64,000 bases of DNA from Pseudomonadota bacterium (GTDB lineage: Bacteria; Pseudomonadota; Gammaproteobacteria; Steroidobacterales; Steroidobacteraceae): contig JAKAXA010000011.1 of the NCBI GenBank assembly GCA_021816775.1, positions 1 to 64,000 of the forward strand, read 5' to 3'. The notes beneath the pieces were generated by a model that was given only the letters and a program-made list of their open reading frames with translations, had not been told where the DNA came from and ran no database searches. A program made the translations under genes and the position numbers. Each line of letters begins with the position of its first letter. The first letter of the stretch is position 1. Of this stretch, positions 9,210-18,928 are shown in pieces.

Positions 9210-9977
9210 TTACATGCCAAGCCCTGACAACAGGGCATCCACGTCAGTCTGGGCGGATGCAACATCTCCCTTGGTGACTCCTGGTATTGCCGGTCCGCAA
9301 CCGATGCTCGTGTTCTCGCCGAGCGTCGCGTGTTCGACCTCGCCTCCGGAAAGAGCTGTCAGATCGCCAAGCGTGCGCTCGAGTTCCGCAACCAGCTTGA
9401 TGACGCTGCGGATGATCTGCCCGGTCAGGTCCTGGTATCCCTGCGCGAGCAGCACGTCCGCCAGATTGCGACGAATCTGCTCGGAGTCGGCGCGGGCCGC
9501 GGGCAGGAACGCCTCGATCGCCCGCACCAGCGGCAGGAAGGCTTCGACCGAGCGCGTCACTCCCTCGAAGCCGGCCGCGGTCGCGGCGGGTCGTTCGCGG
9601 AACGCGCTGAGCGCATCGAGCAGCGCACCCGCCTCGCGCGCGGTACGTTCCGCGAGCGGCCCCGAGCGCTCGACCAGGTCGAGCGTACGGTGCGCAGCTT
9701 CGTCGGTCATGTTGATCACGTGAGTCAGACGCGCGCGAGCCCCGGGGATCTCGTGCTCCGCGATGTCCGCCAAGCGCGACTCGATGCTGAAGCGCTCGAG
9801 CGCCTTCTGCAGATCGCCGGTGAGCTTGCGGATCTCGCCGAGCATCTTCGGCTCGCGCATGTGGACGATATGGTCCACGGCGGTGAAGAACGCGGACTCA
9901 TCGCTGCGCTGGAATGCCTCGTCCATGGCGTCGAGGCACGCGCCGTACTCGCCCTTCAAAATGGTGAAGTTCGACAT
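9210..9977 (-). CDS. cheZ: CheY phosphatase CheZ
   Basis: A 255-residue CheZ that removes phosphate from CheY-P. The long helical body ends in the catalytic segment DVLLAQGYQDLTGQII, which carries the conserved Gln. The last residues, VDALLSGLGM, match the CheY-binding tail of CheZ proteins, joined by a flexible linker. The start at 9977 (MSNFTILKGE) is 7 bases after cheY; the longer frame overlaps cheY and is rejected. Confidence 0.93.
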   Translation of the reverse strand: MSNFTILKGEYGACLDAMDEAFQRSDESAFFTAVDHIVHMREPKMLGEIRKLTGDLQKALERFSIESRLADIAEHEIPGARARLTHVINMTDEAAHRTLDLVERSGPLAERTAREAGALLDALSAFRERPAATAAGFEGVTRSVEAFLPLVRAIEAFLPAARADSEQIRRNLADVLLAQGYQDLTGQIIRSVIKLVAELERTLGDLTALSGGEVEHATLGENTSIGCGPAIPGVTKGDVASAQTDVDALLSGLGM

Positions 9978-9984
9978 GGCGGCG

Positions 9985-10371
9985 TCACTTTCCTGCCGCG
10001 CCCAGGATCTTGTCGAGCTTCTCCTTGAGAGTCTCGGCGGTGAACGGCTTGATGACATATCCGTTTACGCCAGCCTGCGCCGCCTCGATGATCTGGTCGC
10101 GCTTGGCCTCGGCGGTGAGCATCAGCACCGGCATCTTGGCGAGGCGCGAGTCGGCGCGCACCGCCTTGATCAGATCCAGGCCTGGCATGCCGGGCATGTT
10201 CCAATCGGTGATCAGGAAGTCAAAATTGCCCGCCTGCAGCATCGGCAGAGCGGTCTTCCCGTCGTCGGCTTCCGTCACGTTCGAGTAGCCGAGATCGTGG
10301 AGGAGATTCTTGATGATGCGCCGCATGGTCGAGAAATCGTCGACCACCAGAAATTTCAAATCTTTGCTCAC
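9985..10371 (-). CDS. cheY: Chemotaxis response regulator CheY
   Basis: A 128-residue single receiver domain: acidic pair Asp11-Asp12, phosphoacceptor Asp56 in [10 protein letters not shown], Thr in MLTAEA and Lys in VIKPF. CheY-P binds FliM to change the direction of rotation. The GTG start at 10371 gives the standard CheY length and overlaps the fliA stop as GTGA; the upstream ATG would add 16 residues inside fliA. Confidence 0.95.
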   Translation of the reverse strand: MSKDLKFLVVDDFSTMRRIIKNLLHDLGYSNVTEADDGKTALPMLQAGNFDFLITDWNMPGMPGLDLIKAVRADSRLAKMPVLMLTAEAKRDQIIEAAQAGVNGYVIKPFTAETLKEKLDKILGAAGK

Positions 10372-11120
10372 TGCCTGCCTCGCCTCGCTGTTTCGGCCGC
10401 CTGCGGGCCGTCGCGCCATTCGCTCAAACGCGCCTTCAACCGGACCAGCGCCTGCCCATGAAGTTGGCAGGCACGCGATTCGGTCACCCTCAGCACCGCA
10501 CCGATTTCCTTCAAATTCAGCCCTTCGCTGTAATAGAGCGACATCACCAGTCGCTCCCGCTCCGGCAATCCGTCGATGGCCCCGACCAACGCCTGGCGGA
10601 ACTCCTCATCGGCGGTCTCGAGGAAGGGGTCCGCCTCCCCGTCGATTGTCACCGCCGCATCATCGAGCGCCGCAAGGCGGCAGCTCGCGGCGTCCTTCAC
10701 GATCGCGTGGTACTCCTCGAGCGACACGCCGAGCCGAGCCGCGATCTCCAGGTCGCGTGCATCGCGACCGGTCAGCCGTTCGATCTCCTGGACCGCCGCG
10801 GCCACTGCGCGCGCCTTGCGGTGCACCGACCGCGGGGCCCAGTCGAGCTTGCGTAGCGCATCGATCATCGCGCCGCGGATGCGAATGCCGGCGTACGTCT
10901 CGAAACTCGCGCCCCGATCGGCAGCGTAGTTCGAGGCCGCCTCGAGCAGCCCCAGCATTCCGGCCTGCATCAAATCGTCGATCTCCACCGAGGGCGGCAG
11001 GCGCCCTGCCAAGTGATAGGCGATGCGCTTGACCAGCTCCGCGTGCCGGGTGACCAGGTCGGCCGCGTCGGCAGTCGTCTTCATCCGCCGCGGTGCGCCA
11101 TAGGCGCTCGCCGCGTTCAC
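10368..11120 (-). CDS. fliA: Flagellar sigma factor FliA (sigma-28)
   Basis: A 250-residue sigma-28 family factor. Region 2 is visible as [15 protein letters not shown] and [18 protein letters not shown], and region 4 as [20 protein letters not shown]. It would direct late flagellar and chemotaxis promoters, such as the site before STAS-cheA. The GTG start at 11120 overlaps the flhG stop as GTGA; the longer ATG frame runs 90 bases into flhG. Confidence 0.94.
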   Translation of the reverse strand: MNAASAYGAPRRMKTTADAADLVTRHAELVKRIAYHLAGRLPPSVEIDDLMQAGMLGLLEAASNYAADRGASFETYAGIRIRGAMIDALRKLDWAPRSVHRKARAVAAAVQEIERLTGRDARDLEIAARLGVSLEEYHAIVKDAASCRLAALDDAAVTIDGEADPFLETADEEFRQALVGAIDGLPERERLVMSLYYSEGLNLKEIGAVLRVTESRACQLHGQALVRLKARLSEWRDGPQAAETARRGRQ

Positions 11121-11995
11121 GGCACCACCGCCAGCTTCGCTGGGCTGCGCTGCACCAGCCGCTCCACGAAGAACTCGATATTTCCGCGCGGACCGGGAGG
11201 TACTGGCCATGTATCGGCAGCATCGGCCAGTTTCTTGAATGCCCGCGCCGAGCCGCTAGCGGGATATGCGTCACAGACCGGGCGCTGCTCGCGGACGGAG
11301 CGGTGCAGATACTCGTCCTGCGGGATCTCGCCGGCGAACTCGAGCACCACGTCGAGAAAGCGCGTGGTGACCCGCTCGAACCGCTCGAACAGCTCGCGGC
11401 CGGCGCCGGGGCCGGATACCCGGTTGGTGAGGACCCGAAAGCGGCCCACGCCGTGATTGCGGCTGAGGACCTTGATGAGCGCGTAGCCGTCGGTGAGCGA
11501 AGCCGGCTCATCGCAGATCACCACCAGCACCTGTTGGGCAGCTTGCGCGAACTGCAGCACTCCCTGGGCGATGCCGGCGGCGGTATCGATGATGAGTACT
11601 TCGATCTGGGCGGCGAGCGAGCTGAAAGCGCGCACGAGCCCGAGGTGTTCGGCCGCGCCCATGCAGGCGAGATCGGCCGCGCCGGAGGCCGCAGGTACGA
11701 CCTGGAAACCCTGTGGCGCCCGGATCAGCACCTCATCGAGGGTGCGCTCTCCGCTGATGACGTGCGCGAGCGTGTAGCGGGGTGAGAGTCCCAGAAACAC
11801 ATCGGCATTGGCGAGTCCCAGGTCTCCATCGAGCAGCACGACGCGTTTGCGCTGGGCCAGCGCCGTGGCGAGATTCACCGAGACGCTGGTCTTGCCGACG
11901 CCGCCCTTGCCGCCGGTGACGGCAATCACCTGCACGGGCTGTGCGAGCGCGTTGAGTTTCGCATTGTTGATCAAGCTGAGCTCAGGTTTTGGCAT
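11117..11995 (-). CDS. flhG: Flagellar number regulator FlhG (FleN, MinD-like ATPase)
   Basis: A 292-residue MinD/ParA-type ATPase with the deviant Walker A motif TGGKGGVGKTS (about residues 27-37) and the DGDLGLANADVFLG segment. In polar flagellates FlhG limits flagellar number, antagonises FleQ and works with FlhF. The start at 11995 has GGAAAG 7 bases upstream and overlaps flhF by 14 bases; the longer ATG at 12034 has no visible ribosome-binding site. The protein ends with a basic and hydrophobic tail. Confidence 0.93.
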   Translation of the reverse strand: MPKPELSLINNAKLNALAQPVQVIAVTGGKGGVGKTSVSVNLATALAQRKRVVLLDGDLGLANADVFLGLSPRYTLAHVISGERTLDEVLIRAPQGFQVVPAASGAADLACMGAAEHLGLVRAFSSLAAQIEVLIIDTAAGIAQGVLQFAQAAQQVLVVICDEPASLTDGYALIKVLSRNHGVGRFRVLTNRVSGPGAGRELFERFERVTTRFLDVVLEFAGEIPQDEYLHRSVREQRPVCDAYPASGSARAFKKLADAADTWPVPPGPRGNIEFFVERLVQRSPAKLAVVP

Positions 11996-13160
11996 GGGCA
12001 AGCTTTCCAAATCGTCGTCGCAGGAGATCTTCATCGGCAGTGGCGCCGCTCGACTTGGCGAGCCGCACGGCCTGAGTGACCAGCTCGAGGGCGCGCGCCG
12101 GCCGCAAGTCTTCGGGCACGCGCTGCCCGTCGCTGACGTACGAGACTGGCAGCCGCGCGCGGATCAGCGCCGAGAGCGCGCCGCCGAGGCTCGCCGCCTC
12201 GTCCATCTTGGTGAGCAGGCAGGATGCCGGCTTCAGCGCGGCACAGCGCTGTATCGTCTCCTCCAGCGCACCGGCCTGGGTACTCGCCGCGAGCACCAGC
12301 GCCGGCTCGAGCAGCGGGGCGCAGGAGGCGAGCACGGTGAGCCGAGCCTCGAACTGCCCGTCGCGCACGCTGGCGCCGGGCGTATCGATCAGGACCAGGC
12401 GGTGTCGGTTGAGGCGCGAGAGCAGCTGCGGCAACGCCTCGAATCGTTCCGGCACGTGTACCGGCACGCCGAGCAGCTGCCCGAGGGCGTGCATCTGATC
12501 CTGCGCGCCGATGCGCACGGTATCGGAGGCGACGAGCGCCAATTCCTTCGGCCCATGGCGCAGGATCCAGCGCACCGCGAGTTTGGCGAGCACGGTCGTC
12601 TTGCCGACGCCCGTGGCGCCAATGAACGCGACCCGACCGCCGCTGTCGAGCCAGCGGTCCCCGGTGACGAGCAGATACTGGGAGAGGCCGGCGACGGTAA
12701 ACCGTCGCCCTTGAGTCAGATCCACGCCGGCCGGCAACTGTCCGACGAGGTGATCGGCCAGATCCTGCGCAACGCCGATTTCGGACAGCTCGCGCAGCAG
12801 CTCGACGTGCACCGGATTGCGCCTCGAGCGTTCATTCCACGCGAGCTGTGCCAGCTGCGACTCGAGCATCCGCCGCAGCGTCTTCAGCTCATTGCCCATG
12901 GCCTCGGCCGTGGCGTTGCCAGGCGGGGCGGTGAACGCTGGCGCGGCGGCGTTCGTGAAGGCCGGCGCCGCCGTGACGCGCAGCTCGGCTGGCTCGGCGG
13001 CGCTGTCGAGGCGCGCGGCGTCGAAGTCCACCGCCGCGGTGACTTCCACTCCTTGCGGTCCGCGCCGCGAGGAGAGTATGACCGCGTCCTCGCCGAGCTG
13101 CTCGCGGATCGCGCGCAGCGCCTGGCGCATGTCGGGAGCCGTGTGTCGTACGATCTTCAT
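11982..13160 (-). CDS. flhF: Flagellar SRP-type GTPase FlhF
   Basis: A 392-residue GTPase of the SRP54/FtsY class that sets flagellar position, usually polar. The N-terminal B domain begins MKIVRHTAPDMRQALRAIR. An Ala/Pro-rich linker covers about residues 60-90, followed by the N domain and the G domain with Walker A GATGVGKTT at 181-189 and the later motifs DTPGAS and LTKMDEA. It starts 3 bases after flhA and overlaps flhG. Confidence 0.95.
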   Translation of the reverse strand: MKIVRHTAPDMRQALRAIREQLGEDAVILSSRRGPQGVEVTAAVDFDAARLDSAAEPAELRVTAAPAFTNAAAPAFTAPPGNATAEAMGNELKTLRRMLESQLAQLAWNERSRRNPVHVELLRELSEIGVAQDLADHLVGQLPAGVDLTQGRRFTVAGLSQYLLVTGDRWLDSGGRVAFIGATGVGKTTVLAKLAVRWILRHGPKELALVASDTVRIGAQDQMHALGQLLGVPVHVPERFEALPQLLSRLNRHRLVLIDTPGASVRDGQFEARLTVLASCAPLLEPALVLAASTQAGALEETIQRCAALKPASCLLTKMDEAASLGGALSALIRARLPVSYVSDGQRVPEDLRPARALELVTQAVRLAKSSGATADEDLLRRRFGKLAHAKT

Positions 13161-13163
13161 GGA

Positions 13164-15254
13164 TTACCTGCCGACCGCGGTAACGACGCGGACCTTGCGG
13201 TTGTCGGGTATTTCATTCCAGGCCAGCACGTGCAGGTTGGGCAGTCCGCCGCGCAGGAATTTGGCCATGGGCGAGCGCAGTTGCGGCGGCACGAGCAGCA
13301 CCGGTGCGGCGCCGGCCGCTTCCTGCTGCTGCGCCGCTTCGTTGACGCGCTGCTGCAGCCGCTCGGCGAGCCCCGGCTCGAGTCCGGCGCTGTTGGCGCT
13401 CGCCGTGAGCGAGCCCTGCAGCAGCCGTTCGAGATCCGGCTCGAATGTGATCACCGGCAGTTCCGCGGTGACGCCGGCGATGTCCTGCACGATCTGCCGC
13501 CCGAGGGCGATGCGTACCAGCGGCAGCAGCACTGCGGGGTCCGGGGAGCGCGGCGCATGTTCGGCGAGTGTTTCCATGATGGTGCGCATGTTGCGAATGG
13601 GTATGCGTTCGGTGAGAAGTCCCTGCAAGACGCGTACCAGCGCGGCGAGCGGCAGCACGCGCGGCACCAGGTCCTCGACGAGCTTCGGGGCGGTCTTCGC
13701 CAGAGCGTTAAGCAGCTGCTGCACTTCTTCGTGACCGAGGAGCTCCTGCGCGTGGGATTGCAGTATGAACGACAGATGAGTGGCGACCACCGTGCTCGGG
13801 TCCACCACGGTGTAGCCGAGCGCCTGGGCGTGATCGCGGTTCGCCGGCTCGATCCACACCGCCTCCATGCCGAAGGCCGGATCGCGCGTGGCGATGCCCT
13901 GCAGTGGACCGAAGACCCGGCCGGCGTTGATCGCGAGCTCGCGATCGGGGTAGACGGTGCTCTCGCCGACCGGTACGCCGTGCAGATTGATGCGATAGAC
14001 GTTTGGAGCGAGGTCGAGATTGTCGCGGATGTGCACTGCCGGCAGCAGGAAGCCAAGTTCCTGCGAGAGCTTGCGGCGCACGCCACGCACGCGGCCGAGC
14101 AGGTCCGCGCCCTGGCCCTTGCTGTCCACGAGCGAAACGAGCCGGTAGCCGACTTCCAGGCCGATCGGATCGACTGGCCGCACATCGTCCCAGGACAGAT
14201 CGCGCGATTCTGGCGCGGGCACCGCGGGTTTGGGCGCCGCAGGAGCCGCAGCGGCGCTCACGCGTCGGCGGTGCACGAGATACGCGCCGCCGCCGAACAC
14301 GCTCGCCATCAGCAGGAAGACGACATTCGGCATTCCGGGGATCAGGCCGAGCGCCCCGAGGAGGCCGCCGGCGACCCCGAGCGTGCGCGGATTGCCAAAG
14401 AGCTGCTTGCTGAGCTCCCCGCCCATGTCCTGCGGGCGGGACATGCGGGTGACGATGATCGCCACGGCGGTCGACAACAGCAGCGCCGGGATCTGCGCCA
14501 CCAGGCCGTCGCCGATGGTCAGCAAAGTATACGTGTGCAAGGCGGCGGTGAGGGCCATGCCGTGCCCGAGGGTGCCGATTGCGAGGCCCCCGATGATGTT
14601 GATCAGCAGGATCAGGATGCCGGCGATCGCATCGCCGCGCACGAACTTGCTCGCGCCGTCCATTGAGCCGTAGAAGTCAGCCTCGGCGCGTATTTCGGCG
14701 CGCCGCACGCGCGCCTCATCCTGGGTGATCAGCCCGGCGCCGAGATCGGCGTCGATTGCCATCTGCTTGCCCGGCATGGCATCGAGGGTGAAGCGGGCGC
14801 TGACCTCGGACACGCGGCCGGCGCCTTTGGTGATCACCACGAAGTTGATGATGGTGAGAATGATGAACACCACCACGCCGACGGCGAAATTGCCGCCCAC
14901 CACGAATTCCCCGAACGACTCGATGACGTGACCGGCCGCGCCCGGGCCGGCGTAGCCATGCAGCAGAACCACTCGGGCGGAGGCTACGTTCAGCGCCAGG
15001 CGCAGCAGGGTGGCCAGCAGCAGTGCGGTCGGGAACACGCCGAACTCGATGGGTCGCGAAACGTAGAAGACGCCCATCACGACCACGATCGACAGCGCGA
15101 TGTTGAACGTGAAGAGAATGTCGAGCGCTATCGGCGGCAGCGGCAGGATGACCATGGCGAGCACGCCGAGCACGCCCACCGGCACGCCGATGCCAATGCG
15201 CAGCAGATCACGCAGGGAGGGAAGCGAGGGTGAGGTGGCGGTCGCGGTGCTCAT
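13164..15254 (-). CDS. flhA: Flagellar export gate protein FlhA
   Basis: A 696-residue FlhA with eight N-terminal membrane helices (roughly residues 15-325) and a large cytoplasmic domain that receives export cargo. Family landmarks are the FHIPEP-type region, seen as SEVSARFTLDAMPGKQMAID, and RAEADFYGSMDGASKFVRGD. The length is typical. It lies 3 bases downstream of flhB. Confidence 0.97.
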   Translation of the reverse strand: MSTATATSPSLPSLRDLLRIGIGVPVGVLGVLAMVILPLPPIALDILFTFNIALSIVVVMGVFYVSRPIEFGVFPTALLLATLLRLALNVASARVVLLHGYAGPGAAGHVIESFGEFVVGGNFAVGVVVFIILTIINFVVITKGAGRVSEVSARFTLDAMPGKQMAIDADLGAGLITQDEARVRRAEIRAEADFYGSMDGASKFVRGDAIAGILILLINIIGGLAIGTLGHGMALTAALHTYTLLTIGDGLVAQIPALLLSTAVAIIVTRMSRPQDMGGELSKQLFGNPRTLGVAGGLLGALGLIPGMPNVVFLLMASVFGGGAYLVHRRRVSAAAAPAAPKPAVPAPESRDLSWDDVRPVDPIGLEVGYRLVSLVDSKGQGADLLGRVRGVRRKLSQELGFLLPAVHIRDNLDLAPNVYRINLHGVPVGESTVYPDRELAINAGRVFGPLQGIATRDPAFGMEAVWIEPANRDHAQALGYTVVDPSTVVATHLSFILQSHAQELLGHEEVQQLLNALAKTAPKLVEDLVPRVLPLAALVRVLQGLLTERIPIRNMRTIMETLAEHAPRSPDPAVLLPLVRIALGRQIVQDIAGVTAELPVITFEPDLERLLQGSLTASANSAGLEPGLAERLQQRVNEAAQQQEAAGAAPVLLVPPQLRSPMAKFLRGGLPNLHVLAWNEIPDNRKVRVVTAVGR

Positions 15255-15257
15255 GGA

Positions 15258-16382
15258 TCAGTGTCGGATGGCTTCGATCGAAGGGTCGATGACGGGCGGC
15301 TCGGGCGGCAGCTGACCGACCGCGCGTGCCGCCTTGAGTCGATAGATGTAGGTCAGTACCTGAGCTACCGCGACGTACAGCGCGGAGGGAATCTCCCCGC
15401 CGATCTCGACGCTGTGGTAGAGGGCGCGCGCCAGGGGGGGCGCCTCGAACACCGGCACAGAGTGCTCGCTGGCAATCTCGCGGATCCGCGCCGCGATGAG
15501 ATCGGCGCCCTTGGCGACCACGCGCGGGGCGCGCATGCGGCCTTCGTCGTAGCGCAGCGCGACCGCAAAGTGCGTCGGGTTGGTCACCACGACGTCCGCC
15601 TTCGGCACCTCGTGCATCATGCGCCGGCGGATCAGATCGCGCTGTGCGCGGCGCACGCGCGACTTGCTTTCCGGCGAGCCCTCGCTTTCCTTGAACTCCT
15701 CGCGAATCTCCTCGCGCGTCATGCGCAGTTCCTTGTGGTGCCGCCAGAGCTGCCAGGGAACGTCGATCGCCGCGATCAGTCCGAGAGTCGCGGACATGAT
15801 CAGCAGCGCATCCGCGACCAGCCGCACGGCGTCGGCGAGCGCGCTCGCAAGCGGCTCATTTCCAAGCGCGAGCATGCGGGGAGCCTGGCTGCGCAGCACC
15901 AGGAAGGCCGTGCCCGCCACCAGGAGAAACTTGGCGAACGCCTTGCTGAGCTCGACGGCGCCGCGCAGCGAGAAGAGCCGGCCGAAGCCGGCGATCGGAT
16001 CGAGCCGCGTGAAGTTCGGCGCCAGGGCCTCGAAGCTGAAGTTCCAGCCGCCGAGCGCGAGCGGCGCGGCGAGCGCCGCCACCACCGTCAGTCCGAACAG
16101 CGGCGCGCAAGCGATGAGCGCGTGCAGCAGCTCGTTTGCGGCCGTGGCGAGCGCGAGACTCGGGTCGCGCAACTGCGCACCGGACAGCTCCAGCCCCGAA
16201 TGCATCAGCCGCGACAGCGCTGCGCCCATGCTCGCGCCGAACATGCGCAGCCCTGCCCCGGAGATGAGCAGCATCGCCGCGGTGCTGAGGTCGGCAGAAC
16301 GCGGGACACGGCCTTCCTTGCGCGCCTCATCCAGGCGCTTGCCGGTAGGTTGTTCTGTGCGTTCCTGGTCGGTATCGGCCAT
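15258..16382 (-). CDS. flhB: Flagellar export switch protein FlhB
   Basis: A 374-residue FlhB with four membrane segments and the self-cleavage motif NPTH at residues 268-271 (VVVTNPTHFAVAL), which drives the switch from rod/hook to filament export together with FliK. The N-terminus has the usual ERTEQPTGKRLDEARKEG. It is 3 bases from both neighbours, fliR and flhA, so translation is probably coupled. Confidence 0.97.
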   Translation of the reverse strand: MADTDQERTEQPTGKRLDEARKEGRVPRSADLSTAAMLLISGAGLRMFGASMGAALSRLMHSGLELSGAQLRDPSLALATAANELLHALIACAPLFGLTVVAALAAPLALGGWNFSFEALAPNFTRLDPIAGFGRLFSLRGAVELSKAFAKFLLVAGTAFLVLRSQAPRMLALGNEPLASALADAVRLVADALLIMSATLGLIAAIDVPWQLWRHHKELRMTREEIREEFKESEGSPESKSRVRRAQRDLIRRRMMHEVPKADVVVTNPTHFAVALRYDEGRMRAPRVVAKGADLIAARIREIASEHSVPVFEAPPLARALYHSVEIGGEIPSALYVAVAQVLTYIYRLKAARAVGQLPPEPPVIDPSIEAIRH

Positions 16383-16385
16383 CGC

Positions 16386-17162
16386 TCAGGCTCCGCTCAG
16401 CGTGCGCAGCAGCATGAAGGCCTCTGCGAGCAGCCGCACGAACCCGGACTCCACTACCGGGAGGCTCACGATGATCACGAGGAGGCCGAACATCAGGGAG
16501 ATCGGCAGTCCGGTGGCGAAGAGGTTCAGGGTCGGGGCGGCGCGGCTGACGACGCCGACGGCGAGGTTCGCGACCAACAGCGCCGTGATGCCCGGCAGCG
16601 CCACGGCGAGCGCCCCGGAGAACAGCACTGAACCCCAGTCGACCACCGTCCAGAAACCCTTCGGCCCGAAGCCGGCCGCGCCGACCGGCAGGGTACGAAA
16701 GCCGTCGACCAGAATCCGGATCAGTGCCGTGTGTCCGTCGAGGAGCAGAAACAGCAGCGTCACGAGCACCGTGTAGAGCTGTCCCAGCGCCGGGGTGCCC
16801 GCGCCGTTCAGCGGATCGAGGTTGAACGACAGCGACAGCCCCATGCTGTTGGCGATCATCTGGCCGCCGAGGGAAACGGCCTCGAACACGAGTTGCAGGC
16901 AAAATCCGAGCGCTACTCCGATGATCACCTGCTGCACGGTGATGAGCACGCCGGCGCCGGAGAGCAGCGCAACGCCGGCCGGCAGCGGCACGAGCGGTGC
17001 GATCAGCAGCGCGATGGCGCCTGCGAGGACGATGCGCAGCTGCGCCGGCACCGTCACCGCGCCGAACACCGGCGCGACCATGAAGCACGAGCCGACACGC
17101 ACGAACGGCCAGAAGACCGACGCGATGCCGTGCTCGAGCTGTGCGGTGGTGATGGTGATCAT
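16386..17162 (-). CDS. fliR: Flagellar export gate protein FliR
   Basis: A 258-residue hydrophobic protein with about six membrane segments and the FliR family block SLGGQMIANSMGLSLSFNLD. It joins FliP and FliQ in the export gate. The start at 17162 (MITITTAQLEHG) gives a standard length. Fourteen bases separate it from fliQ. Confidence 0.95.
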   Translation of the reverse strand: MITITTAQLEHGIASVFWPFVRVGSCFMVAPVFGAVTVPAQLRIVLAGAIALLIAPLVPLPAGVALLSGAGVLITVQQVIIGVALGFCLQLVFEAVSLGGQMIANSMGLSLSFNLDPLNGAGTPALGQLYTVLVTLLFLLLDGHTALIRILVDGFRTLPVGAAGFGPKGFWTVVDWGSVLFSGALAVALPGITALLVANLAVGVVSRAAPTLNLFATGLPISLMFGLLVIIVSLPVVESGFVRLLAEAFMLLRTLSGA

Positions 17163-17176
17163 GAGCGCGGCCGAGG

Positions 17177-17446
17177 TCAGTTGATCAGCTGCGGGATGCT
17201 CATGATGAGCTCGCGGGTGTAATCGACCATGGTTCGAAGCATCCAGGGCCCGGCCATCGCCATCACCAGCGCCAGCACCAGCAGCTTCGGAATGAACGAG
17301 AGCGTCATCTCGTTGATCTGGGTGGCCGCCTGGAAGGCGCCGACCACGACGCCGGTGATCAGCGCGGCGAGCAGCAGCGGCGCCGACAGAGTCAGGGTCA
17401 GCTCGAGCGCGCTCGTGCCGAGAGTCATTACCGTTTCTGGGGTCAC
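17177..17446 (-). CDS. fliQ: Flagellar export gate protein FliQ
   Basis: An 89-residue FliQ with two membrane hairpin segments and the family pattern ALITGVVVGAFQAATQINEM. The GTG start at 17446 (MTPETVMTLG when initiated with Met) gives the canonical 89 residues; the longer frame to 17506 overlaps fliP and is rejected. The protein assembles with FliP and FliR. Confidence 0.95.
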   Translation of the reverse strand: MTPETVMTLGTSALELTLTLSAPLLLAALITGVVVGAFQAATQINEMTLSFIPKLLVLALVMAMAGPWMLRTMVDYTRELIMSIPQLIN

Positions 17447-17460
17447 TCGGGCGTTCTCCG

Positions 17461-18204
17461 TCAGTGATAGAAGCTCGCAGCGAGCGAGCCCATGACCAAG
17501 GTCCACCCGTTCACGAGCACGAACAGCATCAGTTTGAAAGGCAGTGAGATCATCACCGGCGAGACCATCATCATGCCCATGGACATCAGCACGCTCGCCA
17601 CCACCAGGTCGATGATCACGAACGGGATGAACAGCAGAAAGCCGATCAGGAACGCGGTCTTCAGCTCACTGGTGACGAATGCCGGCACCAGCACCGACAG
17701 CGGCACGTCGATCGGTGCGGCGTAACCCTTGCCGCCGGCGATGTGGGTGAATACCGCAATGTCGCTCTCGCGGGTCTGGTGCAGCATGAACTGCTTCACG
17801 GGCACCTCGGCGCGCGTCAGCGCCGCGCTCATATTGATCGTGCCGGCGGAATAGGGCTGGTAGGCCGTCTGATCGATCTGCCGAATCACCGGGGACATCA
17901 CGAAGAACGTGAGGAACAGCGCCAGACCGAGCAGGACCTGGTTCGGTGGCGTCTGGCCGGCACCGAGCGCCTGGCGCAGGATGCCGAGCACGATCACGAT
18001 GCGTGTGAAGGCGGTCATCATCAGCAGGATCGCCGGCAGCAGCGTCAGCGCCGTCATCAGCGCCAGTACCTGCAGCGTCAGCGTGTAGGTCTGGGTGCCC
18101 GCGTGGGTCTGAACGCTGAATGCGGGAATGCCCGGTGCGGCGCACGCGACCGCCGGCAGTAGCGCAAGCAACAGGAGGGGCCAGATTCGGCGCAGTCGGC
18201 TCAT
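17461..18204 (-). CDS. fliP: Flagellar export gate protein FliP
   Basis: A 247-residue FliP with a cleavable-looking N-terminal signal (ending near ACAAPG), then membrane segments and the family blocks MMTAFTRIVIVLGILRQALG and TPPNQVLLGLALFLT. It is the core of the export gate. The start at 18204 overlaps the fliO stop as ATGA; the much longer frame to 18726 is a shadow over fliO and fliN. Confidence 0.96.
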   Translation of the reverse strand: MSRLRRIWPLLLLALLPAVACAAPGIPAFSVQTHAGTQTYTLTLQVLALMTALTLLPAILLMMTAFTRIVIVLGILRQALGAGQTPPNQVLLGLALFLTFFVMSPVIRQIDQTAYQPYSAGTINMSAALTRAEVPVKQFMLHQTRESDIAVFTHIAGGKGYAAPIDVPLSVLVPAFVTSELKTAFLIGFLLFIPFVIIDLVVASVLMSMGMMMVSPVMISLPFKLMLFVLVNGWTLVMGSLAASFYH

Positions 18205-18584
18205 TTTCCGATGCCCCGCTTCAGCAGAGCGGCGAACGAGGGACGCGCGGCCGGGCCGCTCGCGCCGGCGGGCTTGCCGAGCTCGAGGGGCTGCGCGAGC
18301 ACGTGCAGCGTGTTGACCTGGCCGGGGGTGACGCCGAGCAGAATCTGCGCGTCGCCGACCTTCAGCAGGACGGCGCGCTCTTTGGCGCCGAGCGGCATGC
18401 TGGCGAGGATCTCGAGCGCACCGGCTGCGCGAGTGCCGAAGGTGCGCATGCGCCGCGCCAGCCAGGCGAGCGCGAAGATCGCCGCCAGGACGGCGAGCAG
18501 CGCGAGAGTGACCGAGGCGAGTCCACCGGCGCTGACCGCGGGTGCGGCGCTGCCGGCGGCCGGGGCGGCGAACAGATGACTCAT
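18201..18584 (-). CDS. fliO: Flagellar assembly protein FliO
   Basis: A 127-residue FliO: one membrane helix (about residues 22-44), then a small cytoplasmic domain with LASMPLGAKERAVLLKVGD and LLGVTPGQVNTLH, typical of FliO. It assists FliP assembly. Overlaps with fliN on one side and fliP on the other support the boundaries. Confidence 0.92.
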   Translation of the reverse strand: MSHLFAAPAAGSAAPAVSAGGLASVTLALLAVLAAIFALAWLARRMRTFGTRAAGALEILASMPLGAKERAVLLKVGDAQILLGVTPGQVNTLHVLAQPLELGKPAGASGPAARPSFAALLKRGIGK

Positions 18585-18928
18585 TTGAGCTTGCGCAGGC
18601 GTTCGGCCGGGCTGATGACGTCGGTGAGACGAATGCCGAAGCGCTCGTTGACCACGACCACTTCGCCATGCGCGACCAGCGTGCCATTGACGTACACGTC
18701 GAGCGGCTCGCCGGCCGTGCGGTCAAGTTCGACCACCGAGCCCTGATTGAGCTGCAGGAAATTTCGGATCGGGATGCGGGTGCGCCCGACCTCCATCGAC
18801 AGTGTCACCGGCACATCGAGGATGACTTCGAGATTGACGTCACGGGCGCCCTGGTCGCCGCCCTCGTCGGTGAGATCGTGAAATTCGGCCGGCTCGGCCT
18901 GGACATTGGCGTTCATGGTGGGGCTCAT
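18581..18928 (-). CDS. fliN: Flagellar switch protein FliN
   Basis: A 115-residue C-ring protein with an acidic N-terminal segment and a SpoA domain (ILDVPVTLSMEVGRTRIPIR, then VVNERFGIRLTDVI). It forms the lower C-ring and binds CheY-P and FliH. The start at 18928 overlaps the fliM stop as ATGA; the 206-residue frame extends into fliM and is rejected. Confidence 0.95.
   Translation of the reverse strand: MSPTMNANVQAEPAEFHDLTDEGGDQGARDVNLEVILDVPVTLSMEVGRTRIPIRNFLQLNQGSVVELDRTAGEPLDVYVNGTLVAHGEVVVVNERFGIRLTDVISPAERLRKLK

Noticed and set aside
11808-14666. A 952-codon plus-strand open frame
   Set aside because: It lies opposite flhG, flhF and flhA, has no recognisable domain and is rich in Arg, Gln and His, as expected for an antisense shadow of GC-rich genes.
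16366-16390. GCCGATA motif at the flhB start
   Set aside because: It codes for the flhB N-terminus and has no -35 partner; flhB is embedded in an operon.
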